From the NCBI RefSeq assembly GCF_012676905.1, contig NZ_CP051428.1:4709001-4773000 (forward strand): a stretch of DNA of 64,000 bases, written 5' to 3'. This DNA comes from Paenibacillus albicereus (lineage in GTDB: Bacteria; Bacillota; Bacilli; Paenibacillales; Paenibacillaceae). Position numbers and translations under genes: made by a program. Below the pieces are notes generated by a model. The model ran no database searches and was not told where the DNA came from. It was given only the letters and a program-made list of their open reading frames with translations. This document shows positions 8,125-15,387 of the stretch, one piece after another (position 1 is the first letter of the stretch; each line of letters opens with the position of its first letter).

Positions 8125-8892
8125 TTAGCGGAGCAGGGAAAGTACGCCTTGCGGAGCCGAATTCGCTTGCGCCAGCATCGATTGCGAAGCTTGCAGAAGG
8201 ATGTTGTTCTTCGTGAGTTGAACCATTTCCTTCGCCATGTCGGTGTCGCGGATGCGGGATTCGGAAGCTGTCAGGTTCTCGGTCGTCGTGCCCAAGTTGT
8301 TGGACGTGTATTCCAGACGGTTCTGAACTGCACCAAGCTTGCCGCGTTCCGTAGCGACTGCAGAAATTGCGTCGTTGATAGAAGCCAGTCCAGAAGCGGA
8401 GCTCAGGGAACCGAAAGATGTCGTCGTAATCGAACCGATCGTGATGAGCGTACCTTTATCGTCGGTCACGATGCCAGCGCCGGTCGTGATACTCTTGCCG
8501 TTGAACGTCGTGTTCGTAAGGATGTTGCTGATCTGGGAGGAGAGAGCCGTCAGTTCCTCACCGATGTTGTTCTTATCAGCCGTTTGGTATGTGCCGTTGT
8601 CCTTTTGGATGTTCAGCTCTTTCATGCGCGTCAGCATCGCGGAAACTTCGTTCAGCGCACCCTCAGCCGTTTGCACGAAGGAGATGCCGTCTTGCGTGTT
8701 GCGCTGAGCTTGCTCCAGGCCGCGGATCTGGCCGCGCATGTTCTCGGAGATGGACAGGCCGGCAGCGTCGTCAGCCGCGCGGTTGATGCGCAGGCCGGAG
8801 GACAGCTTCTCCATGTTCTTGCTGGAAGCCGTTTGGTTCAGGCCCATATTGCGGTTCGTATTGATGGCAGAAATGTTGTGGTTGATAATCAT
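8125..8892 (-). CDS. hag: Flagellin
   Basis: A short 255-residue flagellin. The N-terminal D0/D1 (IINHNISAINTNRNM, SSGLRINRAADDAAGLSIS) and C-terminal D1/D0 (LEYTSNNLGTTTENLTASES and RIRDTDMAKEMVQLTKNNI, ending in QGVLSLLR) are canonical. The variable centre is only ~100 residues and rich in Ser/Thr/Gly, giving possible sites for O-glycosylation by the nearby transferases (inferred). The ATG follows AGGGAGGA. Transcription is from a sigma-D promoter at the end of csrA, and the leader carries two CsrA-type sites. It is monocistronic, with its own terminator. Confidence 0.97.
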   Translation of the reverse strand: MIINHNISAINTNRNMGLNQTASSKNMEKLSSGLRINRAADDAAGLSISENMRGQIRGLEQAQRNTQDGISFVQTAEGALNEVSAMLTRMKELNIQKDNGTYQTADKNNIGEELTALSSQISNILTNTTFNGKSITTGAGIVTDDKGTLITIGSITTTSFGSLSSASGLASINDAISAVATERGKLGAVQNRLEYTSNNLGTTTENLTASESRIRDTDMAKEMVQLTKNNILLQASQSMLAQANSAPQGVLSLLR

Positions 8893-8900
8893 GATTGAGT

Positions 8901-8939
8901 TCCTCCCTGAAATTGAATGATAGTCCCACTTCCTTGTGG
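8901..8939 (-). promoter_or_regulatory. Two CsrA-type binding sites in the hag mRNA leader
   Basis: On the minus strand CCAC-AAGGAA-GTGG (8939-8926) is a 4-bp stem showing GGA in its hexaloop, the ideal CsrA target shape. The second site, AGGGAGGA (8908-8901), is the hag ribosome site itself. This matches the two-site design known from the Bacillus hag leader, where CsrA blocks ribosome binding until FliW removes it. The sequence pattern is seen; binding is inferred. Confidence 0.75.
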
Positions 8940-8982
8940 TAAATCAGCTTTAGGTCGGCCGCCCTTAGCTGATCTACTCTAT

Positions 8983-9010
8983 TTATCGGGAGGATTCCGG
9001 TTTTAGTTTA
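8983..9010 (-). promoter_or_regulatory. Sigma-D promoter of hag
   Basis: On the minus strand TAAA (9010-9007), 16 bases, then CCCGATAA (8990-8983). It overlaps the last codon of csrA and gives a leader of roughly 85 bases containing the CsrA sites. Confidence 0.85.
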
Positions 9011-9253
9011 TAGCGATTTCGGTAATTTTAGCGATTGGAATTGATTTCTCAGGTCAGCGATGGAAACGTCCTGCTGGACCGCGCCGCGATTCGTCTCCGC
9101 GATCTCTTGGTACAGCTCCTTGCGCAGGATCGTGACGTCCCGCGGAGCGGAGATGCCGAGCTTGATGCCGTCGCTGCCGACCTCCAGCACGGTCAGCTCG
9201 ATATCCGGTCCGATAAGGATCGATTCGCCCTTGCGGCGTCCGAGCACAAGCAT
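9008..9253 (-). CDS. csrA: Translational regulator CsrA
   Basis: 81 residues with the full CsrA signature: MLVLGRRKGESILIGPDIEL, VGSDGIKLGISAPRDVTILRKELY and a C-terminal helix. The dimer binds GGA motifs in mRNA; in Bacillus its main target is hag. It overlaps the fliW stop as TGATG and has AAGGAGG nearby, so the antagonist FliW and CsrA are co-translated. The C-terminus is slightly extended (RNQFQSLKLPKSL); in Bacillus this part of CsrA contacts FliW. Confidence 0.97.
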   Translation of the reverse strand: MLVLGRRKGESILIGPDIELTVLEVGSDGIKLGISAPRDVTILRKELYQEIAETNRGAVQQDVSIADLRNQFQSLKLPKSL

Positions 9254-9702
9254 CAGAATTCCTCCTTTCCGGCGGCAAGGGAAGGCTGCAGCAAGCTATG
9301 GCGGGTCGAGTAAGAGGTTCCCTCCAGAATGACTTGAGCCGCTTCCCCCGTACGAACGTTGAAGACGATCGGAGCGATCAGGTTGAGCGTCGCGCCTGCA
9401 AGATCTCCTTGGATGCTGACGATGTTGAGCACCCGCACGTCCTCGATCTGCTGAAGGCTCAGCTCCTTTTCCGCCTGCTCCGGCAGGTTGAATTCATAAT
9501 TCGGATAAAAAGCGAACGGATCGGCCGCGACGAAGGCGAGGCCTCCTTCCTCCAGCGATTGGAGGTGGAACAGCGGGCTGTCTTCCACCGGAATGAGCGC
9601 ATAGTCCTTATATGCCGGGAACCCGGGAATTCCCGACGGGAACGTGTAGATTTCTTTGTCGCGAACGTCGAGAGGACCGAAGCGGGCCGTTTCAATAATC
9701 AT
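9253..9702 (-). CDS. fliW: Flagellar assembly factor FliW, CsrA antagonist
   Basis: 149 residues of the FliW family, recognisable from FPSGIPGFPAYKDYALIP, SPLFHLQSLE, AFVAADPFAFYPNYEF and LNIVSIQGD. FliW binds either flagellin or CsrA. When flagellin is exported, freed FliW sequesters CsrA and hag is translated. The ATG follows TAGGAGAG. Only ~46 bases separate it from a strong terminator downstream of the DUF6470 gene, with no obvious promoter between, so expression probably depends on read-through from the flgM operon. Confidence 0.96.
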   Translation of the reverse strand: MIIETARFGPLDVRDKEIYTFPSGIPGFPAYKDYALIPVEDSPLFHLQSLEEGGLAFVAADPFAFYPNYEFNLPEQAEKELSLQQIEDVRVLNIVSIQGDLAGATLNLIAPIVFNVRTGEAAQVILEGTSYSTRHSLLQPSLAAGKEEF

Positions 9703-9740
9703 GGGATTCCACTCTCCTATTAAATTCGTTGAGAACCGGA

Positions 9741-9788
9741 TAAAAAAGAAAGAGCAACAAAATCGTCAGTCCGATTTTATCGCTCTTT
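9741..9788 (-). terminator. Intrinsic terminator between DUF6470 gene and fliW
   Basis: On the minus strand an AAAGAGC...GCTCTTT stem extended by AAAATCG/CGATTTT, then CTTTTTT. It would stop or attenuate the flgM-to-DUF6470 transcript before fliW-csrA. Confidence 0.85.
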
Positions 9789-9829
9789 TCATAGAGGCTG
9801 CAACGTTGGCTTCCTGCGGCGGTCAGCCA

Positions 9830-10402
9830 TCAAGCCCTCAGCTCGACCGCCGGCGGAGGCGTGACGAAGACCTTCGGATATTGAGTGACGGCGTACTGCA
9901 CCGAGGCAGGCGCGTAATCGACCTCCGGCCGATACGTCTGCACCTGGATGTCGACCTCGCCCGGAGTAAGGCTGATCTCCGGCTTGCGGACCTCGAAGTT
10001 GATGCGGGTGTTGAACAGCGAAGCCGGTCCGAACACTTGTCGAGGCGCTTGCTCCCGAATAGCCTCCGATAAAGCGACGTCGGGAAGAGGATTCTCTTTC
10101 ACCTGCAAGTCGGCGATCTGCCGCCACTTTTGGATCGTGCGGGCGGCATGCTGCTGCATGACGGCCGGCGTATCCGAATAAATCCGCTGGATGAACGCCT
10201 CCGGCTTGCCGCCGTTGATGGCGTTCCAAGTAGCCGTCTGATCGATCTGCAGCTCCGGACGAAAAGACTCGATCTCCAGCGATGGACGCGTCGTCTGCAC
10301 GCTGACCTCCGGGCGGGGCTGCCGGATCTCGACCTGGGCTTTGCGGGACTGGATGTCAAGGCGAACGGGCTGCGACTCGATCTGGAGCTGCGGCAGCCTC
10401 AT
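9830..10402 (-). CDS. DUF6470 family protein (YviE-like)
   Basis: 190 residues in the slot of Bacillus yviE, between flgL and fliW. The protein is built from short alternating-strand phrases such as LQIESQPVRLDIQSRKAQVE, RPEVSVQTTRP and RPELQIDQTATWNAI, typical of DUF6470, ending in a Pro/Val-rich stretch. Function is unknown; synteny with late flagellar genes suggests a role in hook-filament junction or filament export. The ATG is one base beyond the flgL stop, implying tight coupling. Confidence 0.8.
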   Translation of the reverse strand: MRLPQLQIESQPVRLDIQSRKAQVEIRQPRPEVSVQTTRPSLEIESFRPELQIDQTATWNAINGGKPEAFIQRIYSDTPAVMQQHAARTIQKWRQIADLQVKENPLPDVALSEAIREQAPRQVFGPASLFNTRINFEVRKPEISLTPGEVDIQVQTYRPEVDYAPASVQYAVTQYPKVFVTPPPAVELRA

Positions 10403-10403
10403 C

Positions 10404-11321
10404 CTAGTTCAGGAAATTGACGAGCGAAGGCTGGATGATCTTGGCGCCGACCGATAGAGAGGCCTGATAGACGTTCTGGCTGACGGCAGAGTCCAGGAAA
10501 AGCTTCTCGACGTCGGCATCCTCGGTCTTGGACTGCAGCGCCGTCAGGCTGACGTTCAGATCGGTCAGACGGTTGCCCATCAGCTCGGTGCGGTTCGTGC
10601 GCGCTCCATTTTCCGCGCGGGCGGAAATGACCTTGTTCAGTCGGCTCTTGATGTTCTCCAGCTCCGCTCCTACCGCCGAATAGTTCGCGGAGGAGAGCGC
10701 CCCGTCCAGACGGTCGAAGATGGAGAAGACGTTGTCCGACGTCCCCGCGGCATCCGCTTCGCCGAAAATGGAGGACGCATGCAGATTGACGTTCATCGTG
10801 ATCGATTCGCTGATGGCATACGTGACGTCGGCGGCATCGGCCGCGACGGCCTTGGCGTCGAAGCCGGCGGCTCCGGTGTCATACGGCTTGCGATCGAACA
10901 TCTGCCCGGCAAAGACGTACTTGCCGTTGAAGCTGCTGTTGGCGATGTCGAGCATCTGGTTTTTCAGCTCGCTGATCTCCTTGTTGATGGCGTCCAGGGA
11001 GCTCTGGGTATTGGTACCCGTCGAGCCTTGGGTCGCTAGCGTCGTAAGACGCTGCAGAATCTCCCCCGCCTGGTTCATCTGGCTGTCATTGAAGTCAAGC
11101 CACGACTGAGCCGAGGCGACGTTGCTCTGATACTGCGTATTGGCGGACAAGTCCGACCGGTAGCGGAGGCCATACGTGATGCCGACCGGATCGTCGGACG
11201 CCTTGTTGATCTTGCGTCCGGTCGCGATCTGGTCCTGCTGGGTCGACATCCGGTTCATGTTGGTGTTGAGGTTGCTCATCAGCTGGGCATGCATCATGCC
11301 CTGGGTGACGCGAAGAGCCAT
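10404..11321 (-). CDS. flgL: Flagellar hook-filament junction protein FlgL (HAP3)
   Basis: 305 residues from the second ATG. FlgL features: MALRVTQGMMHAQLMSNLN, the flagellin-like QDQIATGRKINKASDDPVGI, and the C-terminal helix ending in AKIIQPSLVNFLN. It links FlgK to the filament. An ATG three codons upstream (11330) directly abuts AAAGGAG, while the ATG at 11321 stands 9 bases from it, so the shorter form is preferred. Part of flgM-flgN-flgK-flgL-yviE. Confidence 0.95.
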   Translation of the reverse strand: MALRVTQGMMHAQLMSNLNTNMNRMSTQQDQIATGRKINKASDDPVGITYGLRYRSDLSANTQYQSNVASAQSWLDFNDSQMNQAGEILQRLTTLATQGSTGTNTQSSLDAINKEISELKNQMLDIANSSFNGKYVFAGQMFDRKPYDTGAAGFDAKAVAADAADVTYAISESITMNVNLHASSIFGEADAAGTSDNVFSIFDRLDGALSSANYSAVGAELENIKSRLNKVISARAENGARTNRTELMGNRLTDLNVSLTALQSKTEDADVEKLFLDSAVSQNVYQASLSVGAKIIQPSLVNFLN

Positions 11322-11344
11322 CTCGTTCATCTCCTTTGCACGGA

Positions 11345-12886
11345 TTAGCGGCCGACTTGACCGGTTCCGTTGATCAGCTTCTCCAGCAGCTCGTCCATCG
11401 TCGTCATGAAACGAGCCGCGGCGTTGTAGGCGTTTTGGAACTTGATCATGTCGGACATCTCTTCGTCGGTGGAGACGCCGCTGACGGACTGGCGGCTGCT
11501 GTTCGCCTGGTCCACCATCGCAGAGGCGTTGGCATACTGGCGCCGCGCTTCCTGAGACTGGACGCCGACCTGACCGATCATCGCGTTGTAATAGCTGCCT
11601 ATGGTGGCCGATGAAACGGCGCCGCCGGTCGAGGTCAGATCCATCGTGAACGCTTTGTCCTTGGCCTCGCCGAGAAGCAGCGCCAGCGTATTGTTGCCCT
11701 TGACGACCGTCGTGACGCCGGCGGCGTCGGTCGTCGTACGCATGGAACCGGCAATCAGGTTGGAGTCGGCGTTGATCGCCGGGTTGAGTCGGATGCTGCC
11801 GGCCGTAATGCCCGAAGCGCCGCCTGCGGCGTCAAAGGTAAAGAAGTCGAGACCGGCCGTAGCCGGCTCCTGAAGCGTATAGCCGAGCTTGTGGAGGCCG
11901 TTGATGCCTTGTACGGTCATGACCGTATCCTCGGTCAGCGGCACCGTCGTGCCCGGCAGCACGGAGCCCTTCGGCACGGTCACTTGAAACTCGCCGTTGG
12001 CCAATGTCTGCGCCAGCTGGTCGAGCTTGTCGCGCAGGCCGCGCACGTTCGTGTCGCGCGCCTTGAAGGTGCCGTGAATCTCGCCGCCGCTGAGGTCGCC
12101 GGCCTGATAGGCGGCTTCGAGCGACGCTCCGGTCAGCGTCTCGGCCTCCGTCCCGCTGACGAGGCCCGCATTGCCCATGTTGATGACATAGCCGTCGTCC
12201 GTGTCCGTCACGGTGACGTTGACGAGCTTCGACAGCTCATCCGTCAGCAGGTCGCGCTTGTCGCGCAGGTCGTTGGCGTTGTCGCCGAGTCCTTCCATGC
12301 GCTTGATCTGGCCGTTGAGATCGGCGATCGAGCTGAGCAGCGAGCTGGCCTGAGTCGCCTTGGTATCGGCGCTGCCGGTCAGGTCGGCGTCGAGATCGGT
12401 CAGCTGGCGGCTCAGCTGGTTGAAGGAATCGGTCAGCGCGACCGCCGTCTGCTTGACGATCTGGCGGTTCGTGATGTTCTCCGGGTCCTTGCTCAGATCG
12501 GACCAGGACGACCAGAACTTCTCCATCAGCGTGCGGATGCCCGTGTCGGAAGGCTCGTTGACGACCTTCTCGAGCTTGTCGAGCGTCTCGGCCTGGATCT
12601 GCCAGCTGCCCTGGTACTTGCTTTCGCTCCGGTACTGATCGTCGAGGAATGCGGTGCGGATGCGGTTGATGGAGGACGCCTCCACGCCGGAGCCGAGCTG
12701 GCCCGCTGCCGTCGAGCGGGAAAAGCCGAACGGCTCCATCGGCGTCGCGGCGCTCATGCCGACGCGCTGACGGGTGTAGCCGGCGGTATTGGCGTTGGAA
12801 ATATTGTGGCCGACGGTGTTCAAAGCCGTCTGCTGGGTAAACAGACTCCGCTTGGCGGTTTCGATTCCGTGGAACGTGGATGCCAT
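11345..12886 (-). CDS. flgK: Flagellar hook-associated protein FlgK (HAP1)
   Basis: 513 residues. N-terminus STFHGIETAKRSLFTQQTAL and VGHNISNANTAGYTRQRV is the rod/hook-family motif. The C-terminus (SGVSTDEEMSDMIKFQNAYN, ARFMTTMDELLEKLI) is the paired D0 helix. It joins hook to FlgL at the cell exterior. GGAGG lies 8 bases before the ATG. The gene is 14 bases after flgN in the same operon. Confidence 0.97.
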   Translation of the reverse strand: MASTFHGIETAKRSLFTQQTALNTVGHNISNANTAGYTRQRVGMSAATPMEPFGFSRSTAAGQLGSGVEASSINRIRTAFLDDQYRSESKYQGSWQIQAETLDKLEKVVNEPSDTGIRTLMEKFWSSWSDLSKDPENITNRQIVKQTAVALTDSFNQLSRQLTDLDADLTGSADTKATQASSLLSSIADLNGQIKRMEGLGDNANDLRDKRDLLTDELSKLVNVTVTDTDDGYVINMGNAGLVSGTEAETLTGASLEAAYQAGDLSGGEIHGTFKARDTNVRGLRDKLDQLAQTLANGEFQVTVPKGSVLPGTTVPLTEDTVMTVQGINGLHKLGYTLQEPATAGLDFFTFDAAGGASGITAGSIRLNPAINADSNLIAGSMRTTTDAAGVTTVVKGNNTLALLLGEAKDKAFTMDLTSTGGAVSSATIGSYYNAMIGQVGVQSQEARRQYANASAMVDQANSSRQSVSGVSTDEEMSDMIKFQNAYNAAARFMTTMDELLEKLINGTGQVGR

Positions 12887-12900
12887 GGGGCGGTCCTCCT

Positions 12901-13407
12901 CTAGCCTTTTCTATCGAACATGCCCGCCTTGACGGCTCCGGCCGGATGCAGCTGCGGGTGCACATAGGTGTAATCGTCATAGGGCGCATCCGCCGTTAGC
13001 TCCAGCGAGAAATCGATGAACTCCAGCGACTGCTTCGTGAGGGCAAGATTGTGCTCATTGCGCTGCTGGACGTCCTGGAGAAGCCGAGTCAGCTCCTCTT
13101 GAAGCTCGGACAGCCGCTGCTTCTCCTCCGGCTGATTGACCGTGCGGATGAGGTCGCTGAGCTTGCCGCTGCGAAGGCGCAGCTGGAGCTTGGAAAAATG
13201 GATGTTGACCTGCATCTGCCGGCGCACCTCGAGCTCCTCGGCCCGTCTTGCCAGCTTGCGTTCCTTCATCAGGATGGCGCTGAGGGCGTCGACGTCCCCC
13301 TTCACCAGCACGGGTGTCTTGGCGGCGGCCAGCTCCAGCAGCTCGCGGTAAAGGCCGCTCTGCTGCCCGAGCGTCTCGATCAGATCCTGTACGGTCATAC
13401 ATCCCAT
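12901..13407 (-). CDS. flgN: FlgN family export chaperone (YvyG-like)
   Basis: Helical, Leu/Glu-rich protein of 168 residues (165 if the ATG at 13398 is used) with the FlgN pattern: an N-terminal LIETLGQQSGLYRELLELA helix and KGDVDALSAILMKERKLARR. FlgN chaperones FlgK and FlgL to the export gate. Neither candidate ATG has a strong ribosome site; the gene starts 15 bases after the flgM stop and may be coupled. Position directly before flgK fits. Confidence 0.9.
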   Translation of the reverse strand: MGCMTVQDLIETLGQQSGLYRELLELAAAKTPVLVKGDVDALSAILMKERKLARRAEELEVRRQMQVNIHFSKLQLRLRSGKLSDLIRTVNQPEEKQRLSELQEELTRLLQDVQQRNEHNLALTKQSLEFIDFSLELTADAPYDDYTYVHPQLHPAGAVKAGMFDRKG

Positions 13408-13422
13408 CCGTTCTTCAATAGA

Positions 13423-13686
13423 TTAGTTCAGGTAGTCCCACAGCTTGTCGGCGATCTTGCCGGCGTCGACGCGGTACGTGCCCGCGGCCACTTCGTTCTT
13501 CAGCTCTTGAATGCGCTGCTTGCGCTCGGCGCTTTCGGGCTGGCGGCTGGCTAACATGGCTTTGGCCTCCTCGGAGATCTGCACCTGGTCGGTTTTTCGG
13601 GTACGGGCGCCCTCCGAAACCCGCGCTTCGCTCTGCTTCTGGTATGTGTGGACAGGTTGAATCCTGCCGGTCTCATTGATTTTCAA
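13423..13686 (-). CDS. flgM: Anti-sigma-D factor FlgM
   Basis: 87 residues: unstructured charged N-terminus, then DQVQISEEAKAMLA and RIQELKNEVAAGTYRVDAGK before KIADKLWDYLN, the conserved FlgM helix pair that binds sigma-D/FliA. FlgM is exported once the hook is complete, freeing sigma-D. The start is TTG (13686) 7 bases after GAGGTG. First gene of the operon and behind a sigma-D promoter, giving negative feedback. Confidence 0.95.
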   Translation of the reverse strand: MKINETGRIQPVHTYQKQSEARVSEGARTRKTDQVQISEEAKAMLASRQPESAERKQRIQELKNEVAAGTYRVDAGKIADKLWDYLN

Positions 13687-13741
13687 GTCGGTTCACCTCG
13701 ATTGGGTTGGCCTGACTGCGGCCTGGACTGCTCTGACCCTA

Positions 13742-13769
13742 TTATCGGCCCTTCGGAAACCTTTGTTTA
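13742..13769 (-). promoter_or_regulatory. Sigma-D promoter of the flgM operon
   Basis: On the minus strand TAAA (13769-13766), 16 bases, GCCGATAA (13749-13742). Both elements match the consensus exactly; it is the best sigma-D promoter in the window. Confidence 0.9.
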
Positions 13770-13833
13770 TAGAGCAGTCGGACTATTTGTCAAGTCCTAT
13801 ATTTATCGATTAAACAAGAATATTGTCTCATAC

Positions 13834-14232
13834 TCAAGTCTTATCTTTAATGCGATAGGCTTTTTGAACTGCCTGTCGGCGCTCCTCCTCTTCCTCGGCT
13901 TCCTGAAGCCGCTTCACGTCGCCTCTCAGCCGCTGGCGGCAGGAATCGCACATATGATCCTCGCGGATGAGGATGCCGCATACATCGCAGGGATAGCTGA
14001 GGCTCGGCGCATCCATGAGCGAGATGCGTCCTTCCTTGATGAACTTCGTAATCTGCCGGATCGCGACGCCCGTCTGCTCCGACAGCTCATGGATCGCGGC
14101 CCCGCGATTTTTGCGCAAGTAGTCGCAGCAGGCTTCATATTCGCGATCGATCTCCCGGATGCATGCCGGACAGACCTCGCGGAAGTTTTTGGCGAACAGC
14201 TTGCCGCAGCGCGGACAATTGTCCAGATTCAT
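13834..14232 (-). CDS. yvyF: YvyF family flagellar operon protein
   Basis: 132 residues with two zinc-ribbon-like modules, CPRCGKLF...CPACIREID near the N-terminus and CDVCGILIREDHMCDSC in the centre, separated by a helix-turn-helix-like segment (IHELSEQTGVAIRQITKFIKEG). This arrangement and the position between comFC and flgM match Bacillus YvyF. The role in motility is poorly defined; a regulatory or FlgM-linked role has been proposed for the family. The C-terminus is a charged EEEEERRQ coil. Confidence 0.88.
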   Translation of the reverse strand: MNLDNCPRCGKLFAKNFREVCPACIREIDREYEACCDYLRKNRGAAIHELSEQTGVAIRQITKFIKEGRISLMDAPSLSYPCDVCGILIREDHMCDSCRQRLRGDVKRLQEAEEEEERRQAVQKAYRIKDKT

Positions 14233-14271
14233 GGGACCAGCCCCTTTCCGTTTCCCGTTCTACTTGTTCTA

Positions 14272-14297
14272 TTATCGGCGGATCCGCAGCGGTTTTC
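14272..14297 (-). promoter_or_regulatory. Probable sigma-D promoter of yvyF
   Basis: On the minus strand GCCGATAA (14279-14272), an exact -10 element, about 40 bases before the yvyF ATG. The -35 area reads GAAA at 14-base spacing, an imperfect TAAA. Confidence 0.65.
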
Positions 14298-14349
14298 GAG
14301 ATGAAGGGAAAGCGAATGTTCTTCCAGCGCAGGGAAGAGCAGGGAAACC

Positions 14350-14372
14350 AAAAAAAGCGCGCTTATGCGCGC
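14350..14372 (-). terminator. comF terminator overlapping the comFC stop codon
   Basis: On the minus strand GCGCGC-ATAA-GCGCGC followed by seven Ts. The comFC TAA stop codon (14365-14363) sits at the loop of this hairpin, so the last codons form the left arm of the terminator. Confidence 0.9.
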
Positions 14373-15382
14373 GCCCAGGTCAGGCCGTACAGATCGACCG
14401 GCACATGCGAGCAGCGCTGCAGCGCAAGCGCGCAGTGGTCCATCGTGCTTCCGGTCGTATAGATGTCGTCCACGATCAGCAGCCGCAGCGGCCTGCGGCG
14501 CTCCGGATCGCGAGCGGCGAGCAAGCGGAGAATTCCAGCCGCTTCCGGCGCCGCCCCGAACAGCCCCTCCGCCGCAAGCAGGCGCTCCCGTCTCGTCTTG
14601 GCGCTCATCTTGCCGCGCTCCTCCTTGCGCTCGAGCAGCGGCCTCGACGTCACTCCCGCACGGACGGCGAGCGAGGCGGCCAGCCGCTCCGCTTGGTTGA
14701 AGCCCCGTTCCTCGAGGCGCTGCCGGCTGATTGGAACGGACGTGACGAGGTCGAACGGCTGGGCTTCGCTTCGTCCATCCCGGCCGAGCCGGTCCGACAC
14801 CCTGCCGGGCAGCCGATCCGCAAGCCGCAGCTCCTCGGCAAGCGCGTGATAGGCCGGCAGCAGCATTTCGGCGAGCCACGGCTGAAGCGCCTCCTCGCCC
14901 CGGTACTTATAGCGGGCCAGCAGCTGGCGCATCTCCAGCGTATACCTGACGGCGCTGCGGCTGCGGATGAAGCCGGACGAGGTCCGGCGGCAGCAGTCGC
15001 CGCACGGATCCGGGCGGCCGCATACATGGCATTGGATGCGCGAGATCCACGGAATCATGCCACGGCATCTGCCGCAGACGCCCTCGCACCACGAGCGCGG
15101 CAGATCGGCCGGCAAGCCGGCAAGCGAAGTTCGGCCAGGGGCGAAGCCGCCCCCGCAAAGCCCGCAAGCGGCGCGGGCAGGGGCAAGCAGCTCCAGCAGC
15201 CCGCGAAGCAGGCGCGACGGCCATGCAGGGCCCGGGGACGGATAGAGGCGAGCGGGCGCCGCTTTCGGATCGGTCGGCCATGGGGGGAGAAGCTCGGCGC
15301 TCTCTTCGGCGGCGGGCTCCCCGGAGTCCCGCAAGAGGCGCGTCTCGGCGCGAAGCAGGCTGCCGGCAGGTTGAATGGACAT
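14363..15382 (-). CDS. comFC: ComF family phosphoribosyltransferase-like competence protein ComFC
   Basis: 339 residues. The PRPP-binding loop LLIVDDIYTTGSTMD lies near the C-terminus, with the upstream DLVTSVPISRQRLEERGFNQ motif of the ComFC/GntX family. A four-Cys zinc site (CGRCRG...CHVCGRPDPCGDCCR) and an additional CGLCGG pair precede it. ComFC is needed for DNA uptake or processing during transformation; the exact reaction is not settled. The first ~60 residues are Ala/Pro-rich and non-conserved. The frame is open far upstream, but AAGGAG lies 8 bases before the ATG at 15382, immediately after comFA, so translation starts there. Confidence 0.92.
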   Translation of the reverse strand: MSIQPAGSLLRAETRLLRDSGEPAAEESAELLPPWPTDPKAAPARLYPSPGPAWPSRLLRGLLELLAPARAACGLCGGGFAPGRTSLAGLPADLPRSWCEGVCGRCRGMIPWISRIQCHVCGRPDPCGDCCRRTSSGFIRSRSAVRYTLEMRQLLARYKYRGEEALQPWLAEMLLPAYHALAEELRLADRLPGRVSDRLGRDGRSEAQPFDLVTSVPISRQRLEERGFNQAERLAASLAVRAGVTSRPLLERKEERGKMSAKTRRERLLAAEGLFGAAPEAAGILRLLAARDPERRRPLRLLIVDDIYTTGSTMDHCALALQRCSHVPVDLYGLTWARA

Positions 15383-15387
15383 GAGAT

